DNA of 64,000 bases from Paracoccus aerodenitrificans (GCF_027913215.1 NZ_CP115784.1:2294001-2358000), one strand, 5' to 3'. Counted from the stretch's first letter, positions 9,455-19,531 are shown. The notes: generated from the sequence alone by a model not told the origin. A program made the numbers and translations.

Positions 9455-9726
9455 GGCGTGGTTCTTGCTCCTTGTTCGGCGGCGGGCGTACCCGGCGCGG
9501 CGACCGGATCATCGGATGGTGCAATCTCGGTCCCCTCTTCGCGCGGCAGCAAAGCGGGCCGCACCTGATGATCGAACCCTTCAAGCGAGGCCGACTGACC
9601 CGTGCTGACCTTGACCACCGACAGCGCGAAGATCAGCGCCGCAAACGCGATCAGCACGACCAGAAGCCCGATATTGCGCGAGCGGCGGCGCTGATGAAGC
9701 TCATGTTCGGTACGCAGGGCCATCAC
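9451..9726 (-). CDS. Small single-helix membrane protein between ctaB and ctaG (CoxF-like)
   Basis: This protein of about 91 residues has a basic N-terminus (HQRRRSRN), one transmembrane helix (about residues 19-41) and an acidic, proline-rich C-terminal tail. A small membrane ORF at this position is common in alphaproteobacterial oxidase operons and is sometimes called CoxF. A role in oxidase assembly is inferred from position only. The start may be the GTG that overlaps the ctaB stop (GTGA) or the ATG one codon later. Overlaps on both sides indicate coupling with ctaB and ctaG. Confidence 0.8.
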   Translation of the reverse strand: MMALRTEHELHQRRRSRNIGLLVVLIAFAALIFALSVVKVSTGQSASLEGFDHQVRPALLPREEGTEIAPSDDPVAAPGTPAAEQGARTTP

Positions 9727-10646
9727 ATCGAAATCCAGTGCTGAACAAGAAGGGCTGCGAAATGCAGGAACAGATAATAGAGCGATAATTTGAAAAAGCT
9801 CTTTTCTGCTTTATGCCCGTCTGCGAATGACTGCGCATCGCTGCGCCGCATCACTTGCCAGCCATTCCAGATGAACAGCACATTCAGGACAAGTGCGACA
9901 GCAAGGTAGAACGGCCCGCCAATCGAAGTCAGCCCCAGCCAGATCGCAAAGGGCGCGAGCACAAGCGTATAGACGAAAATATGCCGACGCGTTGCCTGAC
10001 GCCCGTGAGTCACGGTCAGCATCGGCACTCCGGCATTATTGTAATCTTCCTTGGTAAACAGCGCCAACGCCCAGAAATGCGGCGGCGTCCAGAAGAAGAT
10101 CAGCGCGAACATCAGCAGAGATTCGACGCTGATCCCGCCTGTCACGCAAGCCCAGCCGATCATAGGAGGGAAGGAACCCGCCGCACCGCCGATGACGATA
10201 TTCTGAGGCGTCAGACGTTTCAGCCAGATCGTGTAAACCACGACGTAAAAGAAAATGGTGAACGCCAGAAACCCTGCGGCGAACCAGTTCGCAGCCAGTC
10301 CCAGCATCATCACCGACAGGCCGGACAGGGCAAGTCCAAGCCCCAAAGCCTCGGCGCCGGAAACCCGCCCGGCGGGAATCGGGCGCGACTTCGTACGGCG
10401 CATGACCGCGTCGATATCGGCGTCGTACCACATATTCAGCGCACCCGACGCGCCTCCGCCAATGGCAATGAACAGGATCGAGCAGAACGCCACCAGCGGA
10501 TGCAGGCTGCCCGGCGCGACAATAAGCCCGACAAAGGCGGTGAACACGACAAGGGACATGACGCGCGGCTTGAGCAGCGCGACATAGTCACCAAATTCGG
10601 CCTCGGGCGAGGTCGCATGATATATGGACGCGTCCGTCACGTTCAC
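9723..10646 (-). CDS. ctaB: Protohaem IX farnesyltransferase (haem O synthase)
   Basis: CtaB attaches a farnesyl group to haem b to make haem O, the precursor of haem A in the aa3 oxidase. The 307-residue protein has the UbiA prenyltransferase fold with about nine helices. It carries the first aspartate-rich motif [20 protein letters not shown] (about residues 72-91) and the second motif region in the [12 protein letters not shown] loop. The start is GTG and overlaps the ctaC stop (GTGA), showing strict coupling to subunit II. Confidence 0.97.
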   Translation of the reverse strand: MNVTDASIYHATSPEAEFGDYVALLKPRVMSLVVFTAFVGLIVAPGSLHPLVAFCSILFIAIGGGASGALNMWYDADIDAVMRRTKSRPIPAGRVSGAEALGLGLALSGLSVMMLGLAANWFAAGFLAFTIFFYVVVYTIWLKRLTPQNIVIGGAAGSFPPMIGWACVTGGISVESLLMFALIFFWTPPHFWALALFTKEDYNNAGVPMLTVTHGRQATRRHIFVYTLVLAPFAIWLGLTSIGGPFYLAVALVLNVLFIWNGWQVMRRSDAQSFADGHKAEKSFFKLSLYYLFLHFAALLVQHWISM

Positions 10647-11539
10647 TTCACGGCCAACTGGATCGGGCGGGCATTTTCAAGCTCAGCCGAGGCAAACTCG
10701 ACCTTCGCGCCCTCAAGCCAGGCGGCATAGGTTTCCGGCGAGACAGCCTTGACGACGATCGGCATATAGGCGTGGTTGATGCCGCACAGCTCCGAGCACT
10801 GCCCGAAATAGACGCCTTCCTGTTCGGCGGTAAACGCAAGCTGAGCGATCCGGCCCGGCACGGCATCCTGTTTTACGGCGAATGCCGGGATGGTCCATGC
10901 GTGGATCACATCGGTCGCGGTGAACTGCATCAGCACTTCCTGCCCGACCGGGACAACGACAGGGTTATCGGTCGCCAGCAGATATTCATCCTCGGAATAG
11001 CCGTAAGCTTCCAGATCTTCCTTCGGCAGAAGCAGCGCATCGAAGGCGATTTCCTCATTCGGGTATTCATAGGACCAGTACCACTGATGCCCGATTGCCT
11101 TGATCACCACCGAGGGATTCTCGGGAATCGCAAGCTGACGGAACAGAATCGGCAGCGAGAACACACCGATAGCGATCAGGATCAGGATCGGAACCAGCGT
11201 CCATGCGATCTCGACCGGCGTGTTATGGCTGAACCGCGCAGGGGTCGGGTTCGCCTTCCGGTTATACCGGATGATGCACCACAGCAGCAGCCCGCAGACG
11301 AAGACAACGACGACGGCGATAATGATCAGGACAAAATGATCCAGCCATTGCTGATCGTTCGCCTGAGGGGTGGATGCAGGCTGAAAGCCTATACCGCGCG
11401 GATCGGGCTTGCCGATCACAGGCAGTTCGCCAAGCGCCTGATCTGCCGCGCTTTGGGCCAGTGCCACGCCTGATGACAGCGCAGCCGCCGCCCCCATTCC
11501 TGCCGCTGTTACGCGGCGCATCATCGCTGGAGCCACCAT
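10643..11539 (-). CDS. ctaC: Cytochrome c oxidase subunit II
   Basis: This is the CuA-bearing subunit II that accepts electrons from cytochrome c. I chose the ATG at 11539, because it has an AGGG ribosome site upstream and starts a clean signal peptide ending ALAQ. The longer frame to 11578 begins with TTG. Two transmembrane helices are followed by the periplasmic cupredoxin domain. The CuA ligands are visible in [15 protein letters not shown] and an upstream histidine in DVIHAWTIP. The sequence closely matches my memory of the Paracoccus denitrificans protein (the [10 protein letters not shown] and DQQWLDHFV segments). It is the first gene of the operon and diverges from tldD. Confidence 0.97.
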   Translation of the reverse strand: MVAPAMMRRVTAAGMGAAAALSSGVALAQSAADQALGELPVIGKPDPRGIGFQPASTPQANDQQWLDHFVLIIIAVVVVFVCGLLLWCIIRYNRKANPTPARFSHNTPVEIAWTLVPILILIAIGVFSLPILFRQLAIPENPSVVIKAIGHQWYWSYEYPNEEIAFDALLLPKEDLEAYGYSEDEYLLATDNPVVVPVGQEVLMQFTATDVIHAWTIPAFAVKQDAVPGRIAQLAFTAEQEGVYFGQCSELCGINHAYMPIVVKAVSPETYAAWLEGAKVEFASAELENARPIQLAVK

Positions 11540-11714
11540 CCGAGTATCCCTTGCCGTTTCACTTCGTATGCCGCGCAAGCGGCGAAACTTGCGCTCCGCC
11601 CTTCCGAGTCAGACTTTTTCCGTTTAGAACCACAAAACCCATCCTGCGACAAGTCGGGTCATACCCTCATGCAGGTATTATATACCCTTGGTTTCTGCAT
11701 TCGGGGAGATTTTC

Positions 11715-13139
11715 ATGACGACAGACGCGTTCCGGCCCTTCGAGGATCACTTCGACCGCGACGCGGCCCTGACCCTGCTGCGCGACACGGTTTCCGGTGC
11801 CGAGGACGGAGAACTGTTCGTAGAGCGGGCGCATTCCGAAACCCTGACATTCGATGATCGCCGCCTGCGCGGATCGAGCTATACCGCCAGCCGGGGCTTC
11901 GGGCTTCGCGCCGTGGCCGGTGAGGTGACCGGATATGCTCATTCGACCGAACTGACCCTGCCCGCCCTTCAGCGTGCCGCCGAAACCGTCCGGCTTGCCG
12001 TGGGCAATGGCGATCATACACTCGCCCTTCCGCCCGTAACAGAAATTTCACCGCTTTATGCTCCGGTGGACCCCGCTCAGGGGATCGATGTCGGGACCCG
12101 CATCGACCTTCTGCGCGAGATCGACGCCTATGCCCGCGCCCTCGATCCACGAATCGTTCAGGTCACGGCCTCGATTGCCTCAAGCCTTCAGGAAGTCGCG
12201 ATTCTGCGACCCGAAGGTGGGCTGGTCACCGATACGCGCCCGATGGCGCGGCTGTATGTCGCAGTCATCGTCGAAGATAACGCGCGACGTGAAACCGGAG
12301 GTGCCGGAGGCGGGGGCCGGGTTTCCCTGCGCGGATTGCTGGAGCCCGGTTACTGGAAGGCACAGGTCGCCGAGGCTCTGCGCATCGCCCTTGTGAATCT
12401 TCGCGCCGAACCCGCCCCTGCCGGGGTGATGGATGTCGTTCTGGGTCCGGGCTGGCCCGGCATCCTGCTGCACGAGGCCGTCGGCCACGGGCTTGAGGGC
12501 GATTTCAACCGCAAGGGACATTCTGCCTTCGCCGGGCTGATGGGCCAGCGTGTCGCCGCCCCCGGGGTCACCGTCATCGATGACGGAACGATCCCCGACC
12601 GGCGCGGCTCGATCAGCGTGGATGATGAGGGCACCGCTCCGGCGCGAAACGTGCTGATCGAAGATGGCATTCTGGTCGGCTATCTTCAGGATCGTCAGAA
12701 TGCCCGGCTGATGGGAGTCGAACCCACCGGGAACGGACGCCGCGAAAGCTATGCGCATTCGCCCATGCCGCGCATGACGAACACATTCATGCTCGGCGGA
12801 GATGCAAGCCCCGACGCGATTGTCGCGGATCTCAAAGACGGTATCTACGCGGTGGGCTTCGGCGGCGGTCAGGTCGATATCACCAACGGGAAATTCGTTT
12901 TCTCGTGCACCGAGGCATATCGCGTGAAAAACGGCCAGATCGGCGATCCGATCCGGGGCGCAACCCTGATCGGAGACGGTGCGACGGCGTTGCAGCATAT
13001 CCGTGCAATCGGGAATGACACTGCGCTCGATCCCGGAATCGGCACTTGCGGCAAGCAGGGCCAGTGGGTCCCTGTCGGGGTCGGACTGCCGACGCTGATG
13101 ATCGGCGGGCTGACTGTCGGCGGATCGGCGGCGGGATAA
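11715..13139 (+). CDS. tldD: Metalloprotease TldD
   Basis: TldD partners with TldE/PmbA in a zinc protease that degrades unfolded peptides and matures some modified peptides. The 474-residue protein from ATG 11715 (GGGGAG ribosome site nearby) carries the zinc-binding HEAVGH motif at residues 253-258, followed by GLEGD. The C-terminal glycine-rich strands (GTCGKQGQWVPVG) are typical of the family. The frame extends upstream to 11688, but that start lacks a ribosome site. A TATTATATA sequence at 11676-11684 could be a -10 element for this gene. TldE is not in the window. Confidence 0.95.
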   Translation: MTTDAFRPFEDHFDRDAALTLLRDTVSGAEDGELFVERAHSETLTFDDRRLRGSSYTASRGFGLRAVAGEVTGYAHSTELTLPALQRAAETVRLAVGNGDHTLALPPVTEISPLYAPVDPAQGIDVGTRIDLLREIDAYARALDPRIVQVTASIASSLQEVAILRPEGGLVTDTRPMARLYVAVIVEDNARRETGGAGGGGRVSLRGLLEPGYWKAQVAEALRIALVNLRAEPAPAGVMDVVLGPGWPGILLHEAVGHGLEGDFNRKGHSAFAGLMGQRVAAPGVTVIDDGTIPDRRGSISVDDEGTAPARNVLIEDGILVGYLQDRQNARLMGVEPTGNGRRESYAHSPMPRMTNTFMLGGDASPDAIVADLKDGIYAVGFGGGQVDITNGKFVFSCTEAYRVKNGQIGDPIRGATLIGDGATALQHIRAIGNDTALDPGIGTCGKQGQWVPVGVGLPTLMIGGLTVGGSAAG

Positions 13140-13251
13140 TCCGCCTGCCAGAGCCCAAGCGCCGCAAATCCCGCGATTATCGGCGGCGCTAACCTGACCT
13201 TAACCACCGACCGGCCATAACAGCCGGGAATGAGGCGGAAAGGTCGCAAGG

Positions 13252-14427
13252 TTGTTTTCTTTCAACTCCCCCCACACCCCACCGACAGCGAGGGAAGATG
13301 ATCTTGTCCTGCTCCGCCTCATTCGCTCGCGCCGTGTCGGTCCTGCAACCTTCCATCGGCTGATGGCCGAACATGGCAGCGCCGTCGCCTCGCTGAGGGC
13401 ATTGCCCGGAATTGCCCGCGATGCAGGGGTCGAAGATTACGCTTCCTGCCCCGAATCCGTCGCAGCGGCAGAGCTGAAAGCGGGCAGAAAGTCCGGCGCA
13501 AAGCTGATCCGCTACGATTCACCCGAATATCCCGAATTGCTGCGCCAGCTTTCCGATGCGCCTCCTTTATTGTGGGTGAGGGGCAATCCGAAGGCGCTCG
13601 CACAGCCGAAACTTGCTGTGATCGGGGCGCGAAATGCGTCCTCTCTCGGGCTGCGCATGGCGCGGGGTATGGCGAATGCCCTGTCTGAAATGGGGATCTG
13701 TATCGTCTCAGGCCTGGCACGCGGCATCGACAGCGCAGCGCATGAGGCAAGCGTGAAACATGGCACGATTGCCGTCATGGCAGGCGGGACGGATTGTATC
13801 TATCCCGCCGAAAACAGGATTCTCGCCGCGACAATATGCGATCGCGGATGTCTGGTCTCGGAGCAGCCGCCGGGGCTGGAACCGATTGCCCGCCATTTCC
13901 CGGTGCGCAATCGTATTATCTCGGGGCTGAGCCACGGGGTCATCGTGATCGAAGCAGCCTCCGGATCTGGCAGTCTCATCACGGCGCGAAATGCGCTTGA
14001 TCAGGGTCGGGAAGTGCTCGCCGTGCCCGGGCATCCTGTGGATGGCCGCGCCGGTGGCTGCAACCAGCTTATCCGCGACGGTGCCGTTCTGGTCCGCAAC
14101 GCCGAGGATGTGCTGGAGGCACTGCCGGATCTGAAAGCACGGATGACCTCGCCAGCGAGACAGAAGGACGAAAAACCGCAATCGGCAGAAACCCCGGCGC
14201 GATGCAGCGAAAAAAGCAGCCCGTCGAAAGAAAGCTGCATGGCCAGAGTTCTCGACCGCCTCTCGCCCAGTCCGACAGAGGAAAACGCGCTGATACGCGA
14301 TATCGGCATTCCAGCCTCTGTTCTGGCTCCGGCGATTGTCGAACTTGAGCTGACCGGTCGGCTGATCCGGATGCCGGGCGGGATGATCGCGCTCAGCGAT
14401 GCGTCGTCCCGGGCATCCCGGCATTGA
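13252..14427 (+). CDS. dprA: DNA-processing protein DprA
   Basis: DprA binds incoming single-stranded DNA and loads RecA during natural transformation and, in Rhodobacterales, during gene-transfer-agent uptake. The 391-residue protein starts with TTG, the only initiator in frame at the right place, with a purine-rich stretch upstream. The Rossmann-like core shows IGARNASSLG, the SGLARGIDSAAHEA motif and ENRILAA/GSGSLITARNA segments typical of DprA. The C-terminus has the winged-helix DprA extension (about residues 325-385). ComF, another uptake component, is encoded at 55.2-56.0 kb. Confidence 0.95.
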   Translation: MFSFNSPHTPPTAREDDLVLLRLIRSRRVGPATFHRLMAEHGSAVASLRALPGIARDAGVEDYASCPESVAAAELKAGRKSGAKLIRYDSPEYPELLRQLSDAPPLLWVRGNPKALAQPKLAVIGARNASSLGLRMARGMANALSEMGICIVSGLARGIDSAAHEASVKHGTIAVMAGGTDCIYPAENRILAATICDRGCLVSEQPPGLEPIARHFPVRNRIISGLSHGVIVIEAASGSGSLITARNALDQGREVLAVPGHPVDGRAGGCNQLIRDGAVLVRNAEDVLEALPDLKARMTSPARQKDEKPQSAETPARCSEKSSPSKESCMARVLDRLSPSPTEENALIRDIGIPASVLAPAIVELELTGRLIRMPGGMIALSDASSRASRH

Positions 14428-14561
14428 ATATAAGGCAGGACGACTGGACGGGGCGTTTCATATGTCTGGTAAGCTGAAGCAAGAAGGAGCGACCGCCTGT
14501 AATTCACCCTTCTGCCACCGTTACAGACTGACGGCCTTCCCGCCCCATGATGTCGCGCAGA

Positions 14562-15002
14562 TTATCGGTCATGCGGCGCGGGCAGCATTTTCGCCATCAC
14601 CTGAAATTCGGAATCGGAAATGATCCCGTCCCGGTTGCTATCCAGATTTGCGCCGCTGGGCGCAGGCGGTGAGGCAGGTTGTCGGTTGTTCTCCTGTGTG
14701 GTCGGTTCTTGCTGCGGTTTCATGCCGGGACGGCGCTCATCCCGTAGATTGGGGACAGCTTCATCTGTCGGATTTCCCTCAGGCCGCGCGGGAGGCCTGC
14801 GGTCATGATCCACCGCCTGATGCCGGGGCGCTTTCGCAAGGAATGCGTCCGCCTCTTGTACGGTGACACGGCCATCATGGTTCGCATCCATCGCCGAAAG
14901 CCGCCGGTCGGATTCACCGTTCGTTGCCGAAGGATCGGCAAGCGCAGCTATTCCTGACAGGCAAATGGCGGAAACCAGCAGCAGCTTTATTGGGTTTATC
15001 AT
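14562..15002 (-). CDS. Secreted EF-hand calcium-binding protein
   Basis: This small exported protein of about 146 residues has a hydrophobic signal peptide (LLLVSAICLSGIAALA) and two EF-hand loops: DANHDGRVTVQE after the signal region and DSNRDGIISDSE near the C-terminus. A proline-rich, probably disordered linker joins them. The ATG at 15002 follows a GGAGAAAGAC ribosome site, so I prefer it over the upstream TTG at 15017. The function is unknown. Periplasmic calcium binding is inferred from the loops. The gene stands alone between dprA and topA. Confidence 0.82.
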   Translation of the reverse strand: MINPIKLLLVSAICLSGIAALADPSATNGESDRRLSAMDANHDGRVTVQEADAFLAKAPRHQAVDHDRRPPARPEGNPTDEAVPNLRDERRPGMKPQQEPTTQENNRQPASPPAPSGANLDSNRDGIISDSEFQVMAKMLPAPHDR

Positions 15003-15244
15003 GTCTTTCTCCGGCAAATCTTTCAGGGCCGACAGGCGCGGTCTGACGGCATCTCACCGGAAGGCAGCGCATCTGTCCATTCACACCGGCTCAACTGTCA
15101 GCGCCCGGAATGTGACATTCCGTGATCGTGCCGATCGCAGCCGCAGCGCCCGGCCAATGCCAGAAGCGCCTGCCCCTCTCTGCCCGTTGACACTATCTGC
15201 AAGCGCCCCCATGTTGTCGCGCCAAATCCGTAATGAGGTTCCGC

Positions 15245-17902
15245 ATGCCTGTCGTCGTTGTCGAATCGCCGGCCAAAGCCAAGACGATCAACAAATATCT
15301 GGGCGACGATTATACCGTTCTCGCCTCGTTCGGGCATGTCCGCGACCTGCCGCCGAAAGACGGCTCGGTCGATCCCGAGGCCGATTTCGACATGAAATGG
15401 GAGGTGGCCTCGGATTCGAAGAAGCACCTCAAGGCGATCCGCGATGCGCTGTCGGGCGATGACGCGCTGATCCTCGCCACCGACCCCGACCGTGAGGGCG
15501 AGGCGATTTCCTGGCATTTGCTGGAGGCTCTGGCCCCGGCGCTGAAAAAAGGCAAATCGGTCAGCCGCGTGACCTTCAACGCGATTACGAAGAACGCCGT
15601 GACCGACGCAATGGCCAAGCCGCGCGAGATCGACCGCGATCTGGTCGATGCCTATCTGGCCCGCCGTGCGCTGGATTATCTTGTTGGTTTCAACCTTTCC
15701 CCTGTGCTGTGGCGCAAACTGCCCGGCGCGAAATCGGCGGGCCGCGTTCAATCGGTCACGCTGCGCCTGATCGTCGAACGCGAGATGGAGATCGAGGCGT
15801 TTAAACCGCGCGAATACTGGTCCGTCCATGCCCGTCTGGCGACACCCTTGGGTGAGGAATATGATGCGACTCTGGTCAGCCTTGCCGGTGACAAGCTTGA
15901 ACGTTTCGACATTCCGACCGCCGAAAAGGCACGGCTGGCGCTTTCCGCCATCAACGCGCGGGACCTGACCGTCAGCAGCGTCACCGCCAAGCCCGCCACG
16001 CGCAATCCGTGGCCGCCTTTCATGACCTCGACCCTCCAGCAGGAAGCGTCGCGCAAGCTTGGTCTTGGCGCACGGGCCTGTATGTCCACGGCGCAGCGGC
16101 TTTATGAGGCGGGGCTGATCACCTATATGCGGACCGATGGCATCGACATGGCGCCCGAAGCCGTGATGTCCGCCCGCGATGTCATCAAATCGCGTTTCGG
16201 TGAAAACTACCTGCCGAAATCGCCGCGCATGTACAAGAACAAGGCCAAGAACGCGCAGGAAGCGCATGAATGTATCCGCCCCACGGATATGTCGGTTTCT
16301 CCCGACAGATTGCGGATTTCCGAAAAGGATCAGCGGGCGCTCTATGATCTGATCTGGAAGCGGACGCTGGCCAGCCAGATGGAAGCCGCCCGCATGGAGC
16401 GTACCACGGTCGAAATCGCCAGCGCGGACGGGCAGGTCGGGCTACGGGCCACAGGTCAGGTGATGATGTTCGACGGGTTCCTGGCCGTTTACGATCAGGG
16501 CCGCGACGACGACGATTCCGAGGACAGCAACCGCCTACCCCAGATCAGTGAGGGCGAGGCCGCCCGCAAGATTGCCGCCTTCGCCGCCGAAGAGGGCGTG
16601 CTGGTCGATGACAGCAAGACCGCCGCCGCGCGTCAGCATTTCACGCAGCCCCCGCCGCGCTATACCGAGGCAACGCTGGTCAAGAAGATGGAGGAACTCG
16701 GCATCGGCCGGCCTTCGACCTATGCCAGCATCGTCACGACCATTCAGGACCGCGAATATGTCCGCAAGGACAAGAACCGCCTGATCCCCGAGGATAAGGG
16801 GCGGCTGGTGACGGCATTTCTGGTGAAATATTTCCCGCGCTATGTCTCTTATGATTTTACCGCGAATATGGAAACAGAGCTGGACGATATCAGCTCGGGC
16901 AACCGCGCCTATCGTGAGGTGCTGCGCCGCTTCTGGCGGGATTTCACGGCGGCGCTTGAAGGCACCACCGATCTGCGCATCGGTGAGGTGCTGGAAGCCA
17001 TTGACGAAGCGCTTGCTCCGCATCTCTATCCGGCGCGGGAGGATGGCGGCGATCCGCGCGAATGCCCGCTTTGCGGTCAGGGACGGCTGAACCTGAAGAC
17101 AGCTCGGTCCGGCGGGGCCTTTATCGGATGCTCTCGTTATCCTGAATGCCGCTATACAAGGCCCCTGTCTGCGCCGGATGGTGAGGAAGCCATTGGCGAT
17201 CGGGTTCTGGGTGATGATGCGGGCGATGAGATCAGCCTGAAAAACGGTCGCTTCGGCCCCTATGTCCAGCGAGGGGAGCCGACCGAGGATCAGCCCAAAC
17301 CGCCGCGCGCATCGATCCCGAAAGGCTGGGACGCGAACAGCGTCGATCTGGAACAGGCGCTAAAATTGCTGGCCCTGCCCCGCCCCATCGGTCCGCACCC
17401 CGAGGATGGCGAACTGGTCGAGGCCGGAATCGGGCGCTATGGGCCTTACGTCAAGCACGGCAAGAAATACGCCAATCTGCCCGATGTCGAAGAGGTCTTC
17501 ACCGTCGGCATGAATCGCGCAGTCGAGGTTCTGGCCTCGAAACCCACGCGCGGGCGGGCCGCGGCAGCCGCTCCTCTGAAAGAGCTTGGGGACCATCCCG
17601 ATGGCGGAAAGATTGCCGTGATGAGCGGGCGCTATGGGCCGTATGTGAAATGGGAAAAGATCAACGCGACCCTGCCGCGCGATCTGGAGCCTGCCGATAT
17701 CACGATGGAACAGGCGCTGGAGCTGATCGCAGCCAAGGCCGCCAAATCGCCGAAAAAGAAAACTGCGGCGAAAAAAACCGCTGCCAGCAAGACGGCAAAA
17801 AAGCCTGCTGCGAAGAAAGCCGGAAGCAAGGCGACGGCGAAGAAATCTCCGGCGAAAACCGCCAGGAAACCCGCTGCGACAAAGAAAGAGGCTGAAGAAT
17901 AA
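15245..17902 (+). CDS. topA: DNA topoisomerase I
   Basis: TopA relaxes negative supercoils by single-strand cleavage. The 885-residue protein begins at MPVVVVESPAKAKT, the canonical Toprim start. An upstream ATG at 15233 adds four residues. The Toprim DxD motif is in ATDPDREGEA and the catalytic tyrosine is Tyr294 in ITYMRTDG. One complete four-cysteine zinc ribbon (CPLCGQG to CSRYPEC) follows the core. Several degenerate repeats (FGPYVQRG, YGPYVKHG, YGPYVKWE) come next, then a Lys/Ala-rich tail of about 60 residues, common in alphaproteobacterial TopA and likely to bind DNA. Confidence 0.97.
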   Translation: MPVVVVESPAKAKTINKYLGDDYTVLASFGHVRDLPPKDGSVDPEADFDMKWEVASDSKKHLKAIRDALSGDDALILATDPDREGEAISWHLLEALAPALKKGKSVSRVTFNAITKNAVTDAMAKPREIDRDLVDAYLARRALDYLVGFNLSPVLWRKLPGAKSAGRVQSVTLRLIVEREMEIEAFKPREYWSVHARLATPLGEEYDATLVSLAGDKLERFDIPTAEKARLALSAINARDLTVSSVTAKPATRNPWPPFMTSTLQQEASRKLGLGARACMSTAQRLYEAGLITYMRTDGIDMAPEAVMSARDVIKSRFGENYLPKSPRMYKNKAKNAQEAHECIRPTDMSVSPDRLRISEKDQRALYDLIWKRTLASQMEAARMERTTVEIASADGQVGLRATGQVMMFDGFLAVYDQGRDDDDSEDSNRLPQISEGEAARKIAAFAAEEGVLVDDSKTAAARQHFTQPPPRYTEATLVKKMEELGIGRPSTYASIVTTIQDREYVRKDKNRLIPEDKGRLVTAFLVKYFPRYVSYDFTANMETELDDISSGNRAYREVLRRFWRDFTAALEGTTDLRIGEVLEAIDEALAPHLYPAREDGGDPRECPLCGQGRLNLKTARSGGAFIGCSRYPECRYTRPLSAPDGEEAIGDRVLGDDAGDEISLKNGRFGPYVQRGEPTEDQPKPPRASIPKGWDANSVDLEQALKLLALPRPIGPHPEDGELVEAGIGRYGPYVKHGKKYANLPDVEEVFTVGMNRAVEVLASKPTRGRAAAAAPLKELGDHPDGGKIAVMSGRYGPYVKWEKINATLPRDLEPADITMEQALELIAAKAAKSPKKKTAAKKTAASKTAKKPAAKKAGSKATAKKSPAKTARKPAATKKEAEE

Positions 17903-17924
17903 GTCTGCCTTCCGTCAATTGCTT

Positions 17925-17953
17925 CATCCCATGCGGGTTTCTTGCATGGGATG
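17925..17953 (+). terminator. Hairpin downstream of topA
   Basis: A perfect 10-bp inverted repeat (17925-17934 and 17944-17953) encloses a 9-base loop, 23 bases after the topA stop. No convincing T-run follows, so it is either a Rho-assisted terminator or an RNA-stabilising 3' hairpin. Confidence 0.55.
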
Positions 17954-18125
17954 CGCCTTTGGGCTGGCGGTTTCTTGATGAAAAGTAGACGAAAGCGCGG
18001 AAACGGCGGCAGTCTGCGCCCTGTCGCGGCCTTGGCGAGGCACCGGAACGCCGGTCATTCGTCCCATGGCGCCCGAATTCGACCCCGGGAATGGCGGCAA
18101 GACCGAATGCTAACGCTACCGTACG

Positions 18126-18169
18126 TTGACACTGCGGCACCCCCTTGCAACAAATCCTGCAATAAATCC
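18126..18169 (+). promoter_or_regulatory. Putative scoA promoter with tandem 12-bp repeats
   Basis: A consensus -35 TTGACA lies at 18126-18131. Seventeen bases later is AACAAA, a weak -10 candidate. Overlapping it are two head-to-tail 12-mers differing at one base (18146-18157 and 18158-18169, TGCAAYAAATCC). Directly repeated half-sites across a -10 are a plausible operator. The repressor or activator is unknown. Confidence 0.4.
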
Positions 18170-18179
18170 GGAGGAAAAG

Positions 18180-18884
18180 ATGAAGAAAATCTATCCCGAT
18201 GCCGACGCGGCGCTTGATGGGCTGCTGTTTGACGGCATGCATATCGCTGCGGGAGGCTTTGGCCTGTGCGGCATTCCCGAATTGCTGATCGACGCGCTTG
18301 TGAAAAGCGGCGTGAAGGATCTGACCATCGCCAGCAATAATTGCGGCGTTGATGGGTTCGGTCTGGGCAAGCTGCTGGACACCAAGCAGATCAAGAAGAT
18401 GCAGTCCTCTTATGTCGGCGAGAATGAAGAATTCATGCGCCAGTATCTCTCCGGAGAGCTGGAACTGGAATTCAACCCGCAAGGCACTCTGGCCGAACGG
18501 ATGCGTGCGGCGGGCGCCGGGATTCCGGGCTTCTATACAAAGACCGGCGTCGGCACGGTGATCGCCGAGGGCAAAGAGGTGAAGCAGTTCAATGGCGAGG
18601 ATTATATCCTCGAAGAAGGGATTTTCGCGGATCTGTCCATCGTGAAGGCGTGGAAAGCCGACGACACCGGCAACCTCGTCTTCCGCAAGACCGCCCGCAA
18701 CTTCAACCCGCCCGCCGCGATGTGCGGCAAGGTCTGCGTGGCCGAGGTCGAGGAAATCGTGCCGCGCGGCTCGATCGACCCGGATCATATCCACTTGCCC
18801 GGCATCTATGTGCACCGCATCATTCAGGGCGAACACGAGAAGCGCATCGAACAGCGCACCACCCGTAAGCGTGAGGAGGCCTGA
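18180..18884 (+). CDS. scoA: 3-oxoacid CoA-transferase subunit A
   Basis: This is the alpha subunit of a succinyl-CoA:3-ketoacid (acetoacetate) CoA-transferase used in ketone-body and polyhydroxybutyrate breakdown. The 234-residue protein starts at the ATG preceded by the strong ribosome site GGAGGAAAAG. Family motifs are [10 protein letters not shown] near residue 23 and the [12 protein letters not shown] stretch. It ends two bases before scoB, whose product carries the catalytic glutamate, so the two form the active heteromer. The tandem repeats upstream suggest regulation. Confidence 0.95.
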   Translation: MKKIYPDADAALDGLLFDGMHIAAGGFGLCGIPELLIDALVKSGVKDLTIASNNCGVDGFGLGKLLDTKQIKKMQSSYVGENEEFMRQYLSGELELEFNPQGTLAERMRAAGAGIPGFYTKTGVGTVIAEGKEVKQFNGEDYILEEGIFADLSIVKAWKADDTGNLVFRKTARNFNPPAAMCGKVCVAEVEEIVPRGSIDPDHIHLPGIYVHRIIQGEHEKRIEQRTTRKREEA

Positions 18885-18886
18885 TC

Positions 18887-19510
18887 ATGGCATGGGACCG
18901 CAATCAAATGGCCGAACGCGCCGCTCAGGAGCTTGAGGACGGCATGTATGTCAATCTCGGCATCGGCATCCCGACGCTGGTGGCGAATTATGTCGGCGAC
19001 AAGGATATCACGCTACAATCCGAAAACGGCATGCTCGGCATGGGTCCTTTCCCCTTCGAGGGCGAGGAAGATCCCGATCTGATCAATGCCGGCAAGCAGA
19101 CCATCACCGAGCTTGACCGGACCTCTTATTTCGACAGCGCGACCAGCTTCGGCATGATCCGCGGCGGCAAGATCGCGGCGGCGATTCTGGGCGCGATGGA
19201 GGTCGCGGAAAACGGCGATCTGGCGAACTGGATGATCCCGAAGAAGCTGGTCAAGGGGATGGGCGGCGCGATGGATCTTGTGGCCGGTGTCGGTCGCGTC
19301 ATCGTGGTGATGGACCACCAGAACAAGCATGGTGAGTCGAAACTGCTGAAGGAATGCACCCTGCCACTGACCGGCAAGGCGGTGGTGGACCGGATCATCA
19401 CCAATCTGGGTGTCCTGGACGTCGTCGAGGGCGGGCTGAAGATCGTCGAGACTGCCGATGGCGTGACCGAGGACGAACTCCGCGCCGCGACCGAGGCGAC
19501 CATTATCTGA
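18887..19510 (+). CDS. scoB: 3-oxoacid CoA-transferase subunit B
   Basis: This 207-residue beta subunit carries the catalytic glutamate in the SENGMLGMGP motif (about residue 46), which forms the glutamyl-CoA thioester. The GIGIPT motif lies near residue 27. The ATG follows a GAGGAGG ribosome site that lies inside the end of scoA. A good terminator follows the stop. Succinyl-CoA:acetoacetate transfer is the likely reaction, but related enzymes use other acyl donors. Confidence 0.95.
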   Translation: MAWDRNQMAERAAQELEDGMYVNLGIGIPTLVANYVGDKDITLQSENGMLGMGPFPFEGEEDPDLINAGKQTITELDRTSYFDSATSFGMIRGGKIAAAILGAMEVAENGDLANWMIPKKLVKGMGGAMDLVAGVGRVIVVMDHQNKHGESKLLKECTLPLTGKAVVDRIITNLGVLDVVEGGLKIVETADGVTEDELRAATEATII

Positions 19511-19531
19511 TCCTGCTGATCCCGGTGACAG

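Noticed and set aside
11653..11684. Possible strong promoter for tldD with TATTATATA
   Set aside because: The -10-like sequence has no good -35 at 16-18 bases, so it is mentioned only as a possibility in the tldD entry.
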